Positions 9,857 through 20,794 are shown, counted from the first letter of the stretch. The stretch: 64,000 bases of DNA from Muraenolepis orangiensis (GCA_027704905.1 CM051004.1:14284436-14348435), one strand, 5' to 3'. Made by a program: numbers and translations. The notes: generated by a model not told the origin, from the letters alone.

Positions 9857-10129
9857 CTAAAAGGACGGAAAGAGCAGGCTTTGTTATGTTTTTTTGCTTC
9901 ATATTAGTCATATTAATGGCGCTCCCACAGATTGGTATGAAGCAGAAGGTCATCCTTAAGCACAAATATTGAGGGTATATTGATCTATAGATACTGTACA
10001 TATCAAATTGATGGATTGTTGGATTCAAATATGTAGTTTTACATTTTGTAAAACTAAAACACAGCAACACCAACATTTAAAGACATGGAGTGAGGCTCCC
10101 TGAATGGGTTCCACTGTAACACTGCAGAC

Positions 10130-10545
10130 CGCTGAGACAGGTGAGACAGGTGAGAGGGTGAGACCAGCGAAACAGGTGAGAGGCTGAGACCGGTGAGAAA
10201 GTTGAGAGGGTGAGACCAGTTAGACCAGGGCGACACGTGAAAGGGTGAGACCGGTGAGACAGATGAGAGGGTGAGACCAGTGAGAGGGTGAGACCGGTGA
10301 GACCAGTGAGAGGGGTGAGAGCAGTGAGACAGGTAAGACCAGTGAGAGGGTGAGACAGGTGAGACCAGAGAAACAGGTGAGAGGGTGAGACAGGTGAGAC
10401 CAGTGAGAGGGGTTAGACCAGTGAGACAGGTGAGACCAGTGAGAGGGGTTAAACCAGTGAAACAGGTGATAGGGTGAGACCAGTGAGACAGGTGAGAGGG
10501 GACCAGTGAGAGGGTGAGACGAGGAGTGACCAGTGAGACAGGTGA
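10130..10545. repeat. GTGAGAC-type degenerate minisatellite
   Basis: Irregular tandem copies of GTGAGACCAGTGAGAGG and GTGAGACAGGTGAGA in intron 7, ending about 75 bp from the exon 7 donor. The + strand contains many CAGGTGAGA strings, which match the 5' splice-site consensus but on the antisense strand. Confidence 0.9.
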
Positions 10546-10619
10546 GAGCATGAGACCAGCCCACCAGGTAGCCCACTAAAAACCCTTCCCTTCCACCCCC
10601 CATCGGCGGGAGGTCTTAC

Positions 10620-10839
10620 TGGGGGCGTGGCGGCCCATTTTGGCGGTGGTGTTGCGGAGCAGCTGGAAGGCCTTCTGGAAGCCGGCGGCGTGCTGCGTGG
10701 CGCCGTCCGACGCCTTGATGTTGGAGATGAAGGTGCTCATCTTCCTCTTGGTCTCGCTGGTGGCCGGCGACAGCAGGCTCCGGTAGCACTGGTCTAGGGA
10801 GCAGGAGCGCACGCCGTCCGCCACGGACAGCACCGAGAT
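10620..10839 (-). CDS. cachd1: cachd1 exon 7 (residues 281-354), VWA domain
   Basis: Encodes residues 281-353 (ISVLSVADGVRSCSLDQCYR to MGRHAP) and one base of T354. ISVLSVADGV is a VWA strand; the pair of cysteines in RSCSLDQCY is typical of CACHD1. ETKRKMSTFI and ATQHAAGFQKAFQLL are the amphipathic VWA helices, and there is a sequon at N343-T-T. The acceptor is CACCAG, preceded by a (CCT)n tract, and the donor is A followed by GTAAGA. Confidence 0.97.
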
Positions 10840-10860
10840 CTGGTGAGGAGGATCAGAATG

Positions 10861-10928
10861 AGGAGGAGGAGGAGGAGGAGGAGGAGGAGGAGGAGGAGGA
10901 GGAGGAGGAGGAGGAGGAGGAGGAGGAG
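10861..10928. repeat. (AGG)n trinucleotide array
   Basis: About 22 AGG units starting 21 nt upstream of exon 7; in the transcript it is a (CCU)n polypyrimidine tract. The G-rich strand can form quadruplex-type structures. Confidence 0.98.
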
Positions 10929-11230
10929 AGGAACATTGCAGAAAGGGAGGTTGCAGTGTGTAATGGTGAAGATGTGCTGCATCGAAGAGTACACCGTTCA
11001 TATACATCTTTATTATCCTTAAGGATGCTTGGAACTATCAATACACAACTTAAACCTCCAACCCCAATCCCCTTTATCACTTTAATAATTTTGAAAAAAA
11101 ATGTATATATCTTTATTTTTTTAATAAATGTTGTTTATATAAATTATATTCCACTCATAGCTGAAGTGCATACACATTTCATATAAGTTCATACATTCAT
11201 TCACGTTTAATATACCATATACCAACGACA

Positions 11231-11276
11231 AGTGAGAGGGTGAGACAGGTGAGACGGCTGAGACCCGGGTGAGAGC
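11231..11276. repeat. Short GTGAGAC-type repeat next to exon 6
   Basis: GTGAGAGGGTGAGACAGGTG and related copies lie within about 10 bp of the exon 6 donor. They belong to the same sequence family as the larger array at 10130-10545 on the other side of exon 7. Confidence 0.8.
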
Positions 11277-11286
11277 GCGGACCGAC

Positions 11287-11431
11287 CTTGTCGTGTTCAT
11301 CCACGGCGTTCAGGATGACGAGGGCGGAGTCCCTGGCGATCTGCAGCTGGGTGTCTGTGACCGAGGCCCCGTGGTCCAGCATCATCACCAGGTGCTTGGA
11401 CTGCGGACGGACCGCCGCCACGTACACAGGC
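11287..11431 (-). CDS. cachd1: cachd1 exon 6 (residues 232-280), VWA domain start with altered MIDAS
   Basis: Supplies the last base of R232 and residues 233-280 (PVYVAAVRPQSKHLVMMLDH to VILNAVDEHDK). HLVMMLDHGASVTD is the first VWA strand and its metal-site loop. The motif reads D251-H-G-A-S255 where canonical MIDAS proteins, including alpha2delta-1, have DxSxS, so the first serine is replaced by glycine. As far as I recall this is shared by CACHD1 orthologues. The acceptor is GTGCAG after a (CT)n tract; the donor, AAG followed by GTCGGT, is weak. Confidence 0.97.
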
Positions 11432-11436
11432 CTGCA

Positions 11437-11438
<2 letters not shown>

Positions 11439-11475
<37 letters not shown>

Positions 11476-11489
11476 CAGAGAGAGAGAGC
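11439..11489. repeat. (GA)n at exon 6 acceptor
   Basis: GA repeats on the + strand giving a (CU)n polypyrimidine tract that starts about 10 nt before the exon 6 acceptor. Confidence 0.95.
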
Positions 11490-12204
11490 AATGAGTTCTC
11501 AGGAACAAAGTGACACTGTTCAGAGGGACATGCAAATCTAATATAGAATAGAGTAATCACAGGCCAGAGGTTGGGTTATTGTAGTATTAGTGTAGTAATG
11601 ATATAGCTAAGACGGTTTCTCAATGTGATCCTGAAAGGGTGAATTCCACTCAAATGATTAAGGCTTTTCTATAAAAGGTTTCTACCATTTGGGTCACCAT
11701 TTCCATTTTTTTCTTCCATATAATAATAATAATAATAAGTCTTACTATCTTCTACTATCTTCTACTATCTTCCTGTATGTGTGTATTTGTGTGTGTTCCG
11801 CCCCTTGGACACAGTGTGTGTCACTGGCAGCATCCCTCCACTGTGCCCTTGCTTTCCTACTGCAGGCAGCACAGCAATACAAAACAGAACCGTATTTTGT
11901 ACTTGCTGCCATATATTCAGAATATTATCTCGAGGTATTCAAAGCAAACTGAAATCATATTTACAGCAGCCGGGTAGCTCTTGTTATCTCAGCTTGCCAA
12001 TGTTATAATGTGTGTGTGTGTGTGTGTGTGTGTGTACTCGTGTTCTACAAAGAAATAATGAGAAAATAATACAAGCTTGTAGGGGGGGTTATGCGATGCC
12101 TCGCCTCCTTCTATCTAACTCATAACAAGCAAGGCCATGGAATTTCTCTGGCGACACTTTGATGCCAGCTGATTGGTTGGCTGCAGCAGTGTGGGGGGGG
12201 GGGG

Positions 12205-12540
12205 TGGGGGCACGTAGGAGACAAGATGATAAGACCGCTGCACAAGGGAGCGAGAGAGAGAGGGAGAGGGAGAGAGAGAGAGATAGTGAGAGAGAGACAG
12301 AGCTAGAAGGGGAGATGGGGGGGTGGGAGCACGTAGGAGACAAGATGATAAGACCGCTGCACAAGGGAGCGAGAGAGAGAGGGAGAGGGAGAGAGAGAGA
12401 GATAGCGAGAGAGAGACAGAGCTAGAAGGGGAGAGACAGAGCGAGCGCGAGAAAGAGAGATAGAAGCAGGAGAAAGAGAAAGAAAGAGGGAGAGAGCGAG
12501 AGCGAGAGCGAGAGACGGAGAGAGCGAGAGAGAGAGCACC
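12205..12540. repeat. GA-rich array with a 120-bp tandem duplication
   Basis: A segment from GCACGTAGGAGACAAGATGA through the GA tract to AGCTAGAAGGGGAGA occurs twice, at about 12210-12315 and 12330-12435, followed by more GA/GC-interrupted repeats. It is in intron 5 and is not coding. Confidence 0.9.
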
Positions 12541-12754
12541 GCAGCGGTCAGAGGTGTGAAATTCCTACAAGTCTAAATACAGTAGTGGTTGGGCATGTGG
12601 TGGTGATGAGGGTGGTGGTGGTGTTGGGGGCTCCACTACATGCCCTCTGGGCCACAATGACACCACTGGTGGAGGAGAAGCAGGAGGGGAACACGGAAGG
12701 ATGAGGGAGAGAGGGAAGGAAAGAGGGAAGGAGGAATGGAGGTAACATGTGCAT

Positions 12755-13425
12755 CTATCTAAGTACTGTGTGTATCTATCTAAGTACTGTCTATCAAGCA
12801 CGTAGTATGTGTATCTATCATGTAGTTTGTGTATCTTTCACGTAGTATGTGTATCTATCACGTAGTGTGTGTATCTATCAAGTAGTAAAGTTAGATCTGT
12901 ATCTATCACGTAGTATCAAGTATGTGTATCAAGCCCTATGTGTATTACGTCGTACATGTATCTATCAAGTAGTATGTGTATATTAAGAAGTATGTGTATT
13001 AAGTTGTAAATGCGTATTAAGTAGTATGTGGTGTGCCATGTGTATCAAATAGTATGTGTACAAGTAGTGTGTGTATGAGTTAGTATGTGTATAAGTAGTA
13101 TGTGTATCAGGTAGTAAGTGTATAAGTCGTGTGTGTTATTCAGGTAGTATGTGCATAAGCAGTGTGTGTATCAGGTAGTATGTGTATAGGTAGGGTGCGT
13201 ATCAGGTAGCATGTGTATAAGAAGTGTATATAAGTAGTGTGCGTATTAGGTAGTGTGTGTATAAGTAGTGTGCGTGTATCAGGTAGTAGGTGTATAAGTC
13301 GTGTGTGTATCAGGGAGTATGTGTATAAGAAGTGTGTATAAGCAGTGTGCGCGTCAGGTAGCATGCGTGTACGGATAGTGTGTCTATCGGGTAGCATGCG
13401 TATAAGCAGTAGCTACATGTATACC
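12755..13425. repeat. Degenerate GTGTATAAGTAGTATGTGTATC minisatellite
   Basis: About 670 bp of irregular repeats built from GTGTATC, AAGTAGT and CAGGTAGTATG. They run up to within about 15 bp of the exon 5 donor, in intron 5. Confidence 0.9.
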
Positions 13426-13436
13426 GCGTACTGTAC

Positions 13437-13563
13437 CTGCTGCGGTGCTCATAGCTTCCTTTGCATTGGAACTTGTGAGCCGGGAACACGGTGAAGATAC
13501 CCTCCTCCGAGCTGAAGTACTGCCACTTTATCCCTGGGTTGGACTTCAGGTTGTCTGCCAGCA
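13437..13563 (-). CDS. cachd1: cachd1 exon 5 (residues 190-232)
   Basis: Supplies the last two bases of V190, residues 191-231 (LADNLKSNPGIKWQYFSSEE to GSYEHRS) and two bases of R232. This is the alpha2delta-type region just before the VWA domain; NPGIKWQYFSSEEGIFTVFP corresponds to the conserved PxIxWQYFxS block of the family. The acceptor is GTGTAG and the donor AG followed by GTACAG. Confidence 0.97.
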
Positions 13564-13778
13564 CTACACACAGGGAGACAGACGTTGCATTTATTTAGAT
13601 TTTAGACTTTAGACCCAATGGTACATTGTCGGATTGCAGCTTGGTGTGTGCGTGTGCGTGTGCGTGTTCACATGACCCGTTCTGTTAATAACAATAATAC
13701 TACAATATCTGTAAAGTACTTCTGCAATCAAGATCTGGCAGGCTTCTTGAAAGTTCTGTGAATGCATTTGGTGATACG

Positions 13779-14132
13779 AGAAAGGGTCCGGGTTGTTAGG
13801 TTAGTTAGTGAAGGTCCGGGTGGTAAGGTTAGTTAGTTAGTGAATGTTTGGGTAGTTAGGTAAGTTAGTTAGTGAAGGTCCAGGTAGTTAGGTTAGTTAC
13901 TTAGTGAAGGTCAGGGTAGTTAGGTTAGTAAAGTGAAGGTCTGTGTGGTTATGTTATTTAGTGAAGGTAAGGGTAGTTAGGTTAGTGAGTAATGGTCTGT
14001 GTGGTTATGATATTTAGTGAAGGTCAGGGTAGTTAGGTTAGTTAGTGGAGGTCAGGGTGGTTAGGTTAGTTAGTGGAGGTCAGGGTGGTTAGGTTAGTTA
14101 GTGAAGGTCCAGGTAGTGAGGTTAGTTTGTGG
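13779..14132. repeat. GGTTAGTTAGTGAAGGTC minisatellite
   Basis: About 12 irregular copies of GTTAGGTTAGTTAGTGAAGG with CAGGTAGTT spacers in intron 4. Confidence 0.9.
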
Positions 14133-14134
14133 GA

Positions 14135-15910
14135 GCGCGGCCATGCAGTCGTGTCCATTGCTTTGGGCTTAGGGTGATACAACAGACGGTGTAAACACCA
14201 AACCTGTCAACTAGTTACACAGGGGACCTACGGTAGTTAAGACCTGATTGAAGACAACCTGGGTAGAGTACATTTAAAACATGCACTTAAACAGAGTCCG
14301 TGGATGGAGACTCAGGGGGGCGCTGGCGTGAGCGGAGGTAGAATGTGTGAAAAGCCAACAGGCCTACTTTTAACAGGTCACCGTGTCAACAGTGACCCGG
14401 GCCATAAAGCAGCTTCCTGTTTGCTCTACGCCACACAACACACGCCTTTCCTTTCACATGGGAGATTGAGTAGCAGCTGCAATGCTGGTGGATAGGAGAG
14501 AGAGAGAGAGCAAGAGAAAGAAAGCAAGAGAGAGAGAGAAAACAAGCATGGAAATCTGAACCAAGATGAAAGGCTGTGACCATTAAAGAGTGTGAGACAG
14601 ACTAGGACTGAGGGAGAATAATACATTCTTATGATGTTCTGTGTGGATAAATATATCTGCCAATTCAAATAATCAACGGAGGTACATTACATGTATGCTG
14701 TATACAATACGAGTCGAGCACATACTGTATATGAATAGTATACCATATACAAGTAGGCGGTAAGGAATGATATTGCACTTTAGACAAAGATAACAACTCA
14801 CTATAACTTGGTTAGACGAGGAAGCAGTGCGTGCCACATTAGCAACAGCAACAAAGCGTCGATGATTTGCAACCTGGCGTTGTATATGCGGTACTTCAGA
14901 TGAAAGAGGCATCTGCCCATCGAAAACCCTGCAGCCGCACACTGAGCAAGTGTTGTTCACGCCCACGCTTCAAGGAGACTCCCAGGTCCACCGTCACCCG
15001 TCTCATCAGGCGGCAGATCAAACCGGCTCCTTTCCAGTCAGCGGCTTTTGATGATGACAGGAAGTCGACCTTTTTGAAGCGCATTGGCTTGTAATCACAC
15101 GGGATTACTGCTCCTTATTACAGAGCTCAGATTTAAAAAAATAAATAAATAAAAGGGAAAAAGAACTCCCCAAGCGAGCCGTCGATGAAGGAACCCGACT
15201 ATTGGTTTGCCGTCCGTGAGTGAATTTTCTGTGTGATAGGGAGATTTGGCGGCAGCGACGATCAAACGGTCCCCCAACTTCTCAAACATCAACCCAACGC
15301 CTCTCCAACAAGGGATTGCTAATGCGCGTTAGCACGCTACGCTAGGACCTCCATACATCAACCACCCCGCCAGCCACCTCATCCATCTCCACCGCTAACG
15401 TAAACACTCGCTCCACGCGGGGCTGTGATGGCAGTCAAAGAGGCCCATTTGTATACACACACCACTTACTTTACTCTGCACAACGCACCGGAAACGGGGT
15501 GGCCGCTTGCTCGACGCTATATATTGATACGTGAATAATCGGAAGGCTTTCAGGTACACACACTTGTGTCTATAGGCGCGCACACACACACGCACGCACG
15601 CACGCAGAGCATAAAGTTCCTTTGGACACTGATAGATAACTGCTGAGTGCACTGCAGAAATGTGTGGCGCCAATAAGGATCCATTAAGATGATGAGGAGG
15701 TGGATGGGGGGTGGGAGAGAGGGGGGGAGGAGGGGGCGAGAGGGCGGGAGGAGGGGGTTGAAAGAGGAGACGAAGGGCAGAAAGAGAGAGAGGGGAGAGA
15801 GAGGGGAGAGAGCCCCCTTAAAACAACAAGCCAGACGAAACCGTAAATAAACAGCCAATCAAACGGAGAGACACACCGGTTAGCAAATCATATTTGGGAG
15901 TCCATCAAAG
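14135..15910. other. Intron 4 stretch, mostly unique
   Basis: Contains a short GA tract (14497-14540) and a CA/CG patch near 15583-15606. A G/A-rich low-complexity piece lies at 15700-15812. No gene recognised. Confidence 0.5.
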
Positions 15911-15913
15911 TAA

Positions 15914-15914
<1 letters not shown>

Positions 15915-15968
<54 letters not shown>
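15915..15968. repeat. (CA)27 microsatellite
   Basis: Pure CA array in intron 4. Confidence 0.99.
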
Positions 15969-15969
<1 letters not shown>

Positions 15970-16002
15970 CCACCTTAATGATCCATCTCTTTCATCTGTC
16001 CA

Positions 16003-16395
16003 GAGGGGAGCAGAGGAGAGAGGAGTACGGAGGGGAGGAGAGAGGGGAGCAGAGGAGAGAGGAGTACGGAGGGGAGGAGAGAGGGGAGCAGAGGAGAGAG
16101 GAGTACGGAGGGGAGGAGAGAGGGGAGCAGAGGAGAGAGGAGTACGGAGGGGAGGAGAGAGGGGAGCAGAGGAGAGAGGAGTACGGAGGGGAGGAGAGAG
16201 GGGAGCAGAGGAGAGAGGAGTACGGAGGGGAGGAGAGAAGGGAGCCGAGGAGAGAGGAGTACGGAGGGGAGAAGAGAAGAGAGGGTAGCAGAGAAGGGAG
16301 CCGAGGAGAGAGGAGTACGGAGGGGAGGCGAGAGGAGAGGGGAGCAGAGAGGGGAGAAGAGGAGAGGTAAGTAAGGAGGGGAGGAGAGAGGGGAG
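16003..16395. repeat. 39-bp purine-rich minisatellite
   Basis: Units of 39 bp containing GAGTACGGAGGGGAGGAGAG repeat about seven times almost exactly (spacing of GTACGG is 39 at 16025, 16064 and 16103) and then decay. Because 39 is a multiple of three, all frames stay open; this explains the long repetitive ORFs here, which are not genes. Confidence 0.95.
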
Positions 16396-16774
16396 TAAAA
16401 CGAGATGCACAAATTAGGTGTGTGTGAACATGGGGCATCAACACTAAGATGATCGAGTGTGTGTGTGGAATTGTTTTAGACTTTCATGTTGGTATGGCAT
16501 TCATAACGCCCCTACCCACGTCAGCTCACACCCAAGGCTCTCCCACACTTCATCAATCACCAACACAATACCTCCCAGATTTAGTTTAGACTGCTTGGAG
16601 ACAAATGTGAACTCATAGGCTAATATGTCTCAGTGTGTGTGCGTGTGCGTGTGCGCGTGTGTGTGTGTGTGTAGAGGGAGCAGGCTAGGGTGTAAACATG
16701 GCGTGACGCCTGCGACCACCTCTGCAAACATAACGTTTGGTGGAGGGAGAAGGTGGCGGATTAGACTCAGGGGG

Positions 16775-16775
<1 letters not shown>

Positions 16776-16821
<46 letters not shown>
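16776..16821. repeat. (GA)n followed by (CAGA)n
   Basis: GA repeats then about seven CAGA units, in intron 4. Confidence 0.95.
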
Positions 16822-16994
16822 GATAGGTCCAGGAGAGACAGAGGGGGGAGGAGTGCTGATGTCTGGTGGATGGATGAAGGGGGGGGGGGACTAAAGACTG
16901 AACGGTCGGATGGTGGGGGAGGATGAAGGGGGGTGAATGAATAGGGGAGATAGCCGAGGAAACCGCAGAAGAATTGGCCTGACAGCCCCATTGG

Positions 16995-17035
16995 TCATTA
17001 TGCCGCTATTCATGATATGAATAGCGGCATAATGA
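16995..17035. repeat. Perfect 19-bp hairpin
   Basis: Arms 16995-17013 and 17017-17035 are exact reverse complements around a 3-base loop (GAT). The stem includes TGCCGCTATTCAT. Confidence 0.95.
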
Positions 17036-17799
17036 ATGGTGGTACATAGTTGAAGGTTTATTTTTGGTATTTGTCAAGTAAATAGTGCAAATGATGTTGT
17101 TATTTGTCTAGTAGCCATTCATTTGACCACTGTTTATGCTTTCATAACAGGCCCGGGCCGTGTTGTGTTGTGTTGCTGTCACTTGAGGTGCAGCCACCGT
17201 ACTCTGTGACAGCAGTGAAGTCGAGTGTGTGTGTCTCGTCTCCAACGTGAAAGACAAAAACACACAGAACCGGGGGGGGTTGACATCGGCTGCCAGAACA
17301 CCGATGTCGATCCAAAATAGCTCCCCACTTCAAAACCTACCTGGCCCTCGCACAAATGGCGGCCGAGAGAAAAACACCAAAAAGAGAAGGACGGTGCTAT
17401 ACCGCTGCATGGTTTCTTTCTGCTGCGCTAGGTGATTGATGCCCGGGATGAGCGCGTGGCGGGGGACCCGAGGAGAGACATCAAACGCTCCCCCGGCGCT
17501 GCCTGCCAGCCATTGATTCTGCAGATGGCTGGAGCTAGGAGCTAGCGCTGGCCAGAAAGCTACGCTACGGCGCATATTCACACAAACACAGAGTGTGTGT
17601 GTGTGTGTGTGTGTGTGCGTGCGTGCGTTTGATGTGTGACTGCGGGGAGATGAGGGCAGGGGCCAAGGTGTATTCGGGCTAGACTGACGGCTGCCCACAC
17701 AGGGATATAAAACAAACACACCTGAAAAAGAGCTCGAGGGGAGGGGTGGGGGGTGTTGATCTCTTGGAGAGAGATCCGATAACTACAGACCGCTGAGAT

Positions 17800-17828
17800 A
17801 TATATACTGTGTGTGTATATACATATAT

Positions 17829-17871
<43 letters not shown>

Positions 17872-17928
17872 CGTATATATATACACGTATATATATACAT
17901 ATACACATACACGTATATATATATACAT

Positions 17929-17961
<33 letters not shown>

Positions 17962-18080
17962 TACATATATAACTATACAGAATGCAGATATACATATACT
18001 GTATATAACAATACAGAATGCAAATATACATATACTGTATATAACTATACAGAATGCAGATATACAACTATATAACTATA
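17800..18080. repeat. TATACA repeats and a 35-bp tandem repeat
   Basis: ATACAT/ATACAC repeats pass into (CA)n at 17936-17960. About three copies of a unit containing ACAGAATGCAGATATACATA then follow at 17976-18065, in intron 4. Confidence 0.9.
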
Positions 18081-18259
18081 AGGACTGCAGAAGGATGCAG
18101 GAGGATAGCGACAGAATGAGAGAAAGTAACAAAATAAGACGACAACCCATTCATCAACTTCCGGCAGCGCAACGCCATATACTTAAAACACCATAAAAAA
18201 GGTAAAATGGGTTGTCATGGCAACAAAGTGAGGCGACTGCGGTAAAAAAAAGACATAAC

Positions 18260-18296
18260 TGTGTGTGTGTGTGTGCGCATGCGTGCGTGCGTGTCT
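18260..18296. repeat. TG/CG tract beside exon 4 donor
   Basis: TG repeats with GCGT interruptions up to a few bases from the exon 4 donor; CA/CG-rich in the transcript. Confidence 0.9.
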
Positions 18297-18298
18297 AC

Positions 18299-18405
18299 CT
18301 GAGTTGAGATCTCGCCCGGGGTTGAAGGCTCGACTGTTGACGGTGGGAGAGAGCCGGTCACAACAGATGGTCTTGGAGACGTTGGTGTTGAAGTTGCCGT
18401 CAAAG
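18299..18405 (-). CDS. cachd1: cachd1 exon 4 (residues 154-190)
   Basis: Supplies the last base of D154, residues 155-189 (FDGNFNTNVSKTICCDRLSP to GRDLNS) and one base of V190. The FDGNFNTNVS block with sequon N162-V-S and the NSRAFNPGRDLN block are diagnostic of CACHD1. The acceptor is TTCAG preceded by (TG)n instead of a normal pyrimidine tract; the donor is G followed by GTAGAC. At 107 nt, skipping would shift the frame. Confidence 0.97.
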
Positions 18406-18409
18406 CTGA

Positions 18410-18426
18410 ACACACACACACACACA
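18410..18426. repeat. (CA)n forming the exon 4 acceptor tract
   Basis: About eight CA units on the + strand read as (UG)8 directly followed by UUCAG at the exon 4 acceptor. Confidence 0.95.
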
Positions 18427-19117
18427 ACGCCATTTTTAGAGTCAGAGTCACAAACTGCTGCTATCGTCATGGCAGCCGACACGTCACTCCACAAACATAA
18501 CACAACACAGACCCATGTTGACTGTTTTAGTGTCAATAGAATGCGGTTGTGGGTCATTGAACCATTAAAAGGAGCATCTTGACACATCTTCACACTCCAT
18601 TTTCCCTTGAGCACAAGCAATAAAACAAGCTTTTTTATTCCCATTGTCTCTTTCGTGCCAAGTACTGTTTTACAAGGAAAATCTAAACACACCGCAAACA
18701 TTTTATATAAAATGAAAAGAATAACAAAAAAATGAATAGTGACAGAATGAACTTAACATGGAATGAATGAATGAATGAAACAGGGAGGGCATTTAAATAC
18801 TGGACTGCATTTTATCACAGAGAGGGGGGGGGGGGGCGGGGGGGGGTTGGCAGAACGCAACGTTGTGAGGAAGACAAAACCGCTGCAATCAAAACATATT
18901 TCAGGCTGAAGGATCTGTGGAACAAGAGGAGCTGACAGCGAGGAGGGGGCGGGGGGAGAGGTATGCACCACCGTAGCACATCTCTCCTCCACCTGCAACC
19001 CCCAACCCCAAAGACTTTGATCCGCTCCCATTTCACGGGTCCATCAGCACTCCGTCCTCGTCTCCCCCTCCATCGCTCCCAATCGCCGCCTGTGCCTGAC
19101 TCTTTTGATCTCACACA

Positions 19118-19198
19118 GTCTCTCTCTCTCCCTCTCTCACTCACTCTCTCTCCCTCCCTCTCTCTCTCTCTCTCTCCCCCTCTCTCTCCCTCTCCCCG
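19118..19198. repeat. (CT)n low-complexity tract
   Basis: CT-rich with CCCT interruptions in intron 3; GA-rich in the transcript. Confidence 0.9.
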
Positions 19199-19540
19199 CC
19201 CAGGAGTGATTGACAGCTGCTCTGATGTGCAGGCAGCTTTTGAACATCACACACTCCTCCCAAGTTCCCATCAGGCCAATGTCATTACGATTCCCCTTCA
19301 ACTCACTTTGCATACATGGGAAATGGGAAGGCGGTGTGTGTGTGTGTGCGTGTGTGTGTGCGTGTGTGCGTGTGTGCGTGTGTGGGGTTTGACGGCTCAG
19401 CAGAAATGTGGAAAAGATTAAAAAAAAAAAAGACATTTGCAAGCCCCTTTGTGTCCCTCATCAAATAATAACACCAGGAAGAGAAAAATACAGTCAGAGT
19501 CAAGAGAGAACGAGACACACAGACAGACGGGGGGGAGAGC

Positions 19541-19735
<195 letters not shown>

Positions 19736-19869
19736 AGAGAATAAAAGGAGAGATGGGGAAGGTAAAGAGGCCCTCCAGCAATAATTTAGGTTTGTAATGA
19801 GGGTTAAAAAAAATATGAGTGGATGTGAAAGATAAGACCCAACACCACACACACACACACACTCTTTCT

Positions 19870-20035
19870 ACAAGGGTGTTTAAATAATGCATCTGTTGAA
19901 TATGCATATAAATAATGTAAAGTGAGCACCAGTGAGCACCCATGGCTGATTAGCATATGCGGCCTGAGCTCTCCTTGCAGTAATTAAGACCAAGGCCGAT
20001 AATACCAAACCACTACCTGACAATGCATCAAATCT
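19870..20035. promoter_or_regulatory. Candidate conserved non-coding element
   Basis: Non-repetitive, moderately AT-rich segment containing ATATGCATAT, GATTAGCATATGC and CAGTAATTAAG, which resemble POU/homeodomain sites. Its complexity contrasts with the surrounding arrays. This is an inference from composition only; conservation has not been tested. Confidence 0.25.
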
Positions 20036-20262
20036 ATGCTATATACTAAATAGCTGGTACAGACCACTTTTTTTTTTATTGTCATGTTCAATTGATTGAT
20101 TATTATGGAACCACACATTGAAAAAGGGGTAGGGCTGTCGCAGTCCTGGCTATTGCTTTAATGTCATTGTTTGTATGTCACCCATGGTTAAGCTGCCTCT
20201 TATAATGGTGGACAGGGGGCTATTAAGTCTTTTCAGAAAGCCCAGATAGAGTGAGTTTGTTT

Positions 20263-20429
<167 letters not shown>

Positions 20430-20720
20430 ACCCCGTGTGTACAGACACCTGCTTTATATTCTGTTAAATGCTCCTACAATTTGAATGGACAGATTGCATT
20501 TATAATTAAATGGAACTAATTGATTACAATGACCCGCTTCCATAAATGCTGCTCAAATTACCCAATGACCTCGACTGTGCATACGTGTGTATCTGCATCC
20601 CCTGTTGCCAAAGGCTACCACAGCCAATAGCTATCACACCCTTGTCGAATAACAAGCAGGACGACTTTCACACAAACCAAGAAAACTAATTCAATATTTA
20701 GGGCTGACGTTTTCCGTAGT

Positions 20721-20794
20721 CCGTCCATGTCACTCCTAGTGACGGACGGACTTCACAAAGGCTGTCCGTCCGTCACTAGGAGTGACATGGACGG
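20721..20794. repeat. Perfect 31-bp inverted repeat (hairpin)
   Basis: Arm 20721-20751 (starts CCGTCCATGTCACTCC) and arm 20764-20794 (ends GGAGTGACATGGACGG) are exact reverse complements with a 12-base loop. No coding or tRNA features; no clear target duplication. Confidence 0.97.

Noticed and set aside
15880..16412. Repeat protein of 13-residue units
   Set aside because: The 39-bp minisatellite keeps every frame open on both strands; no start context, codon bias or homology.
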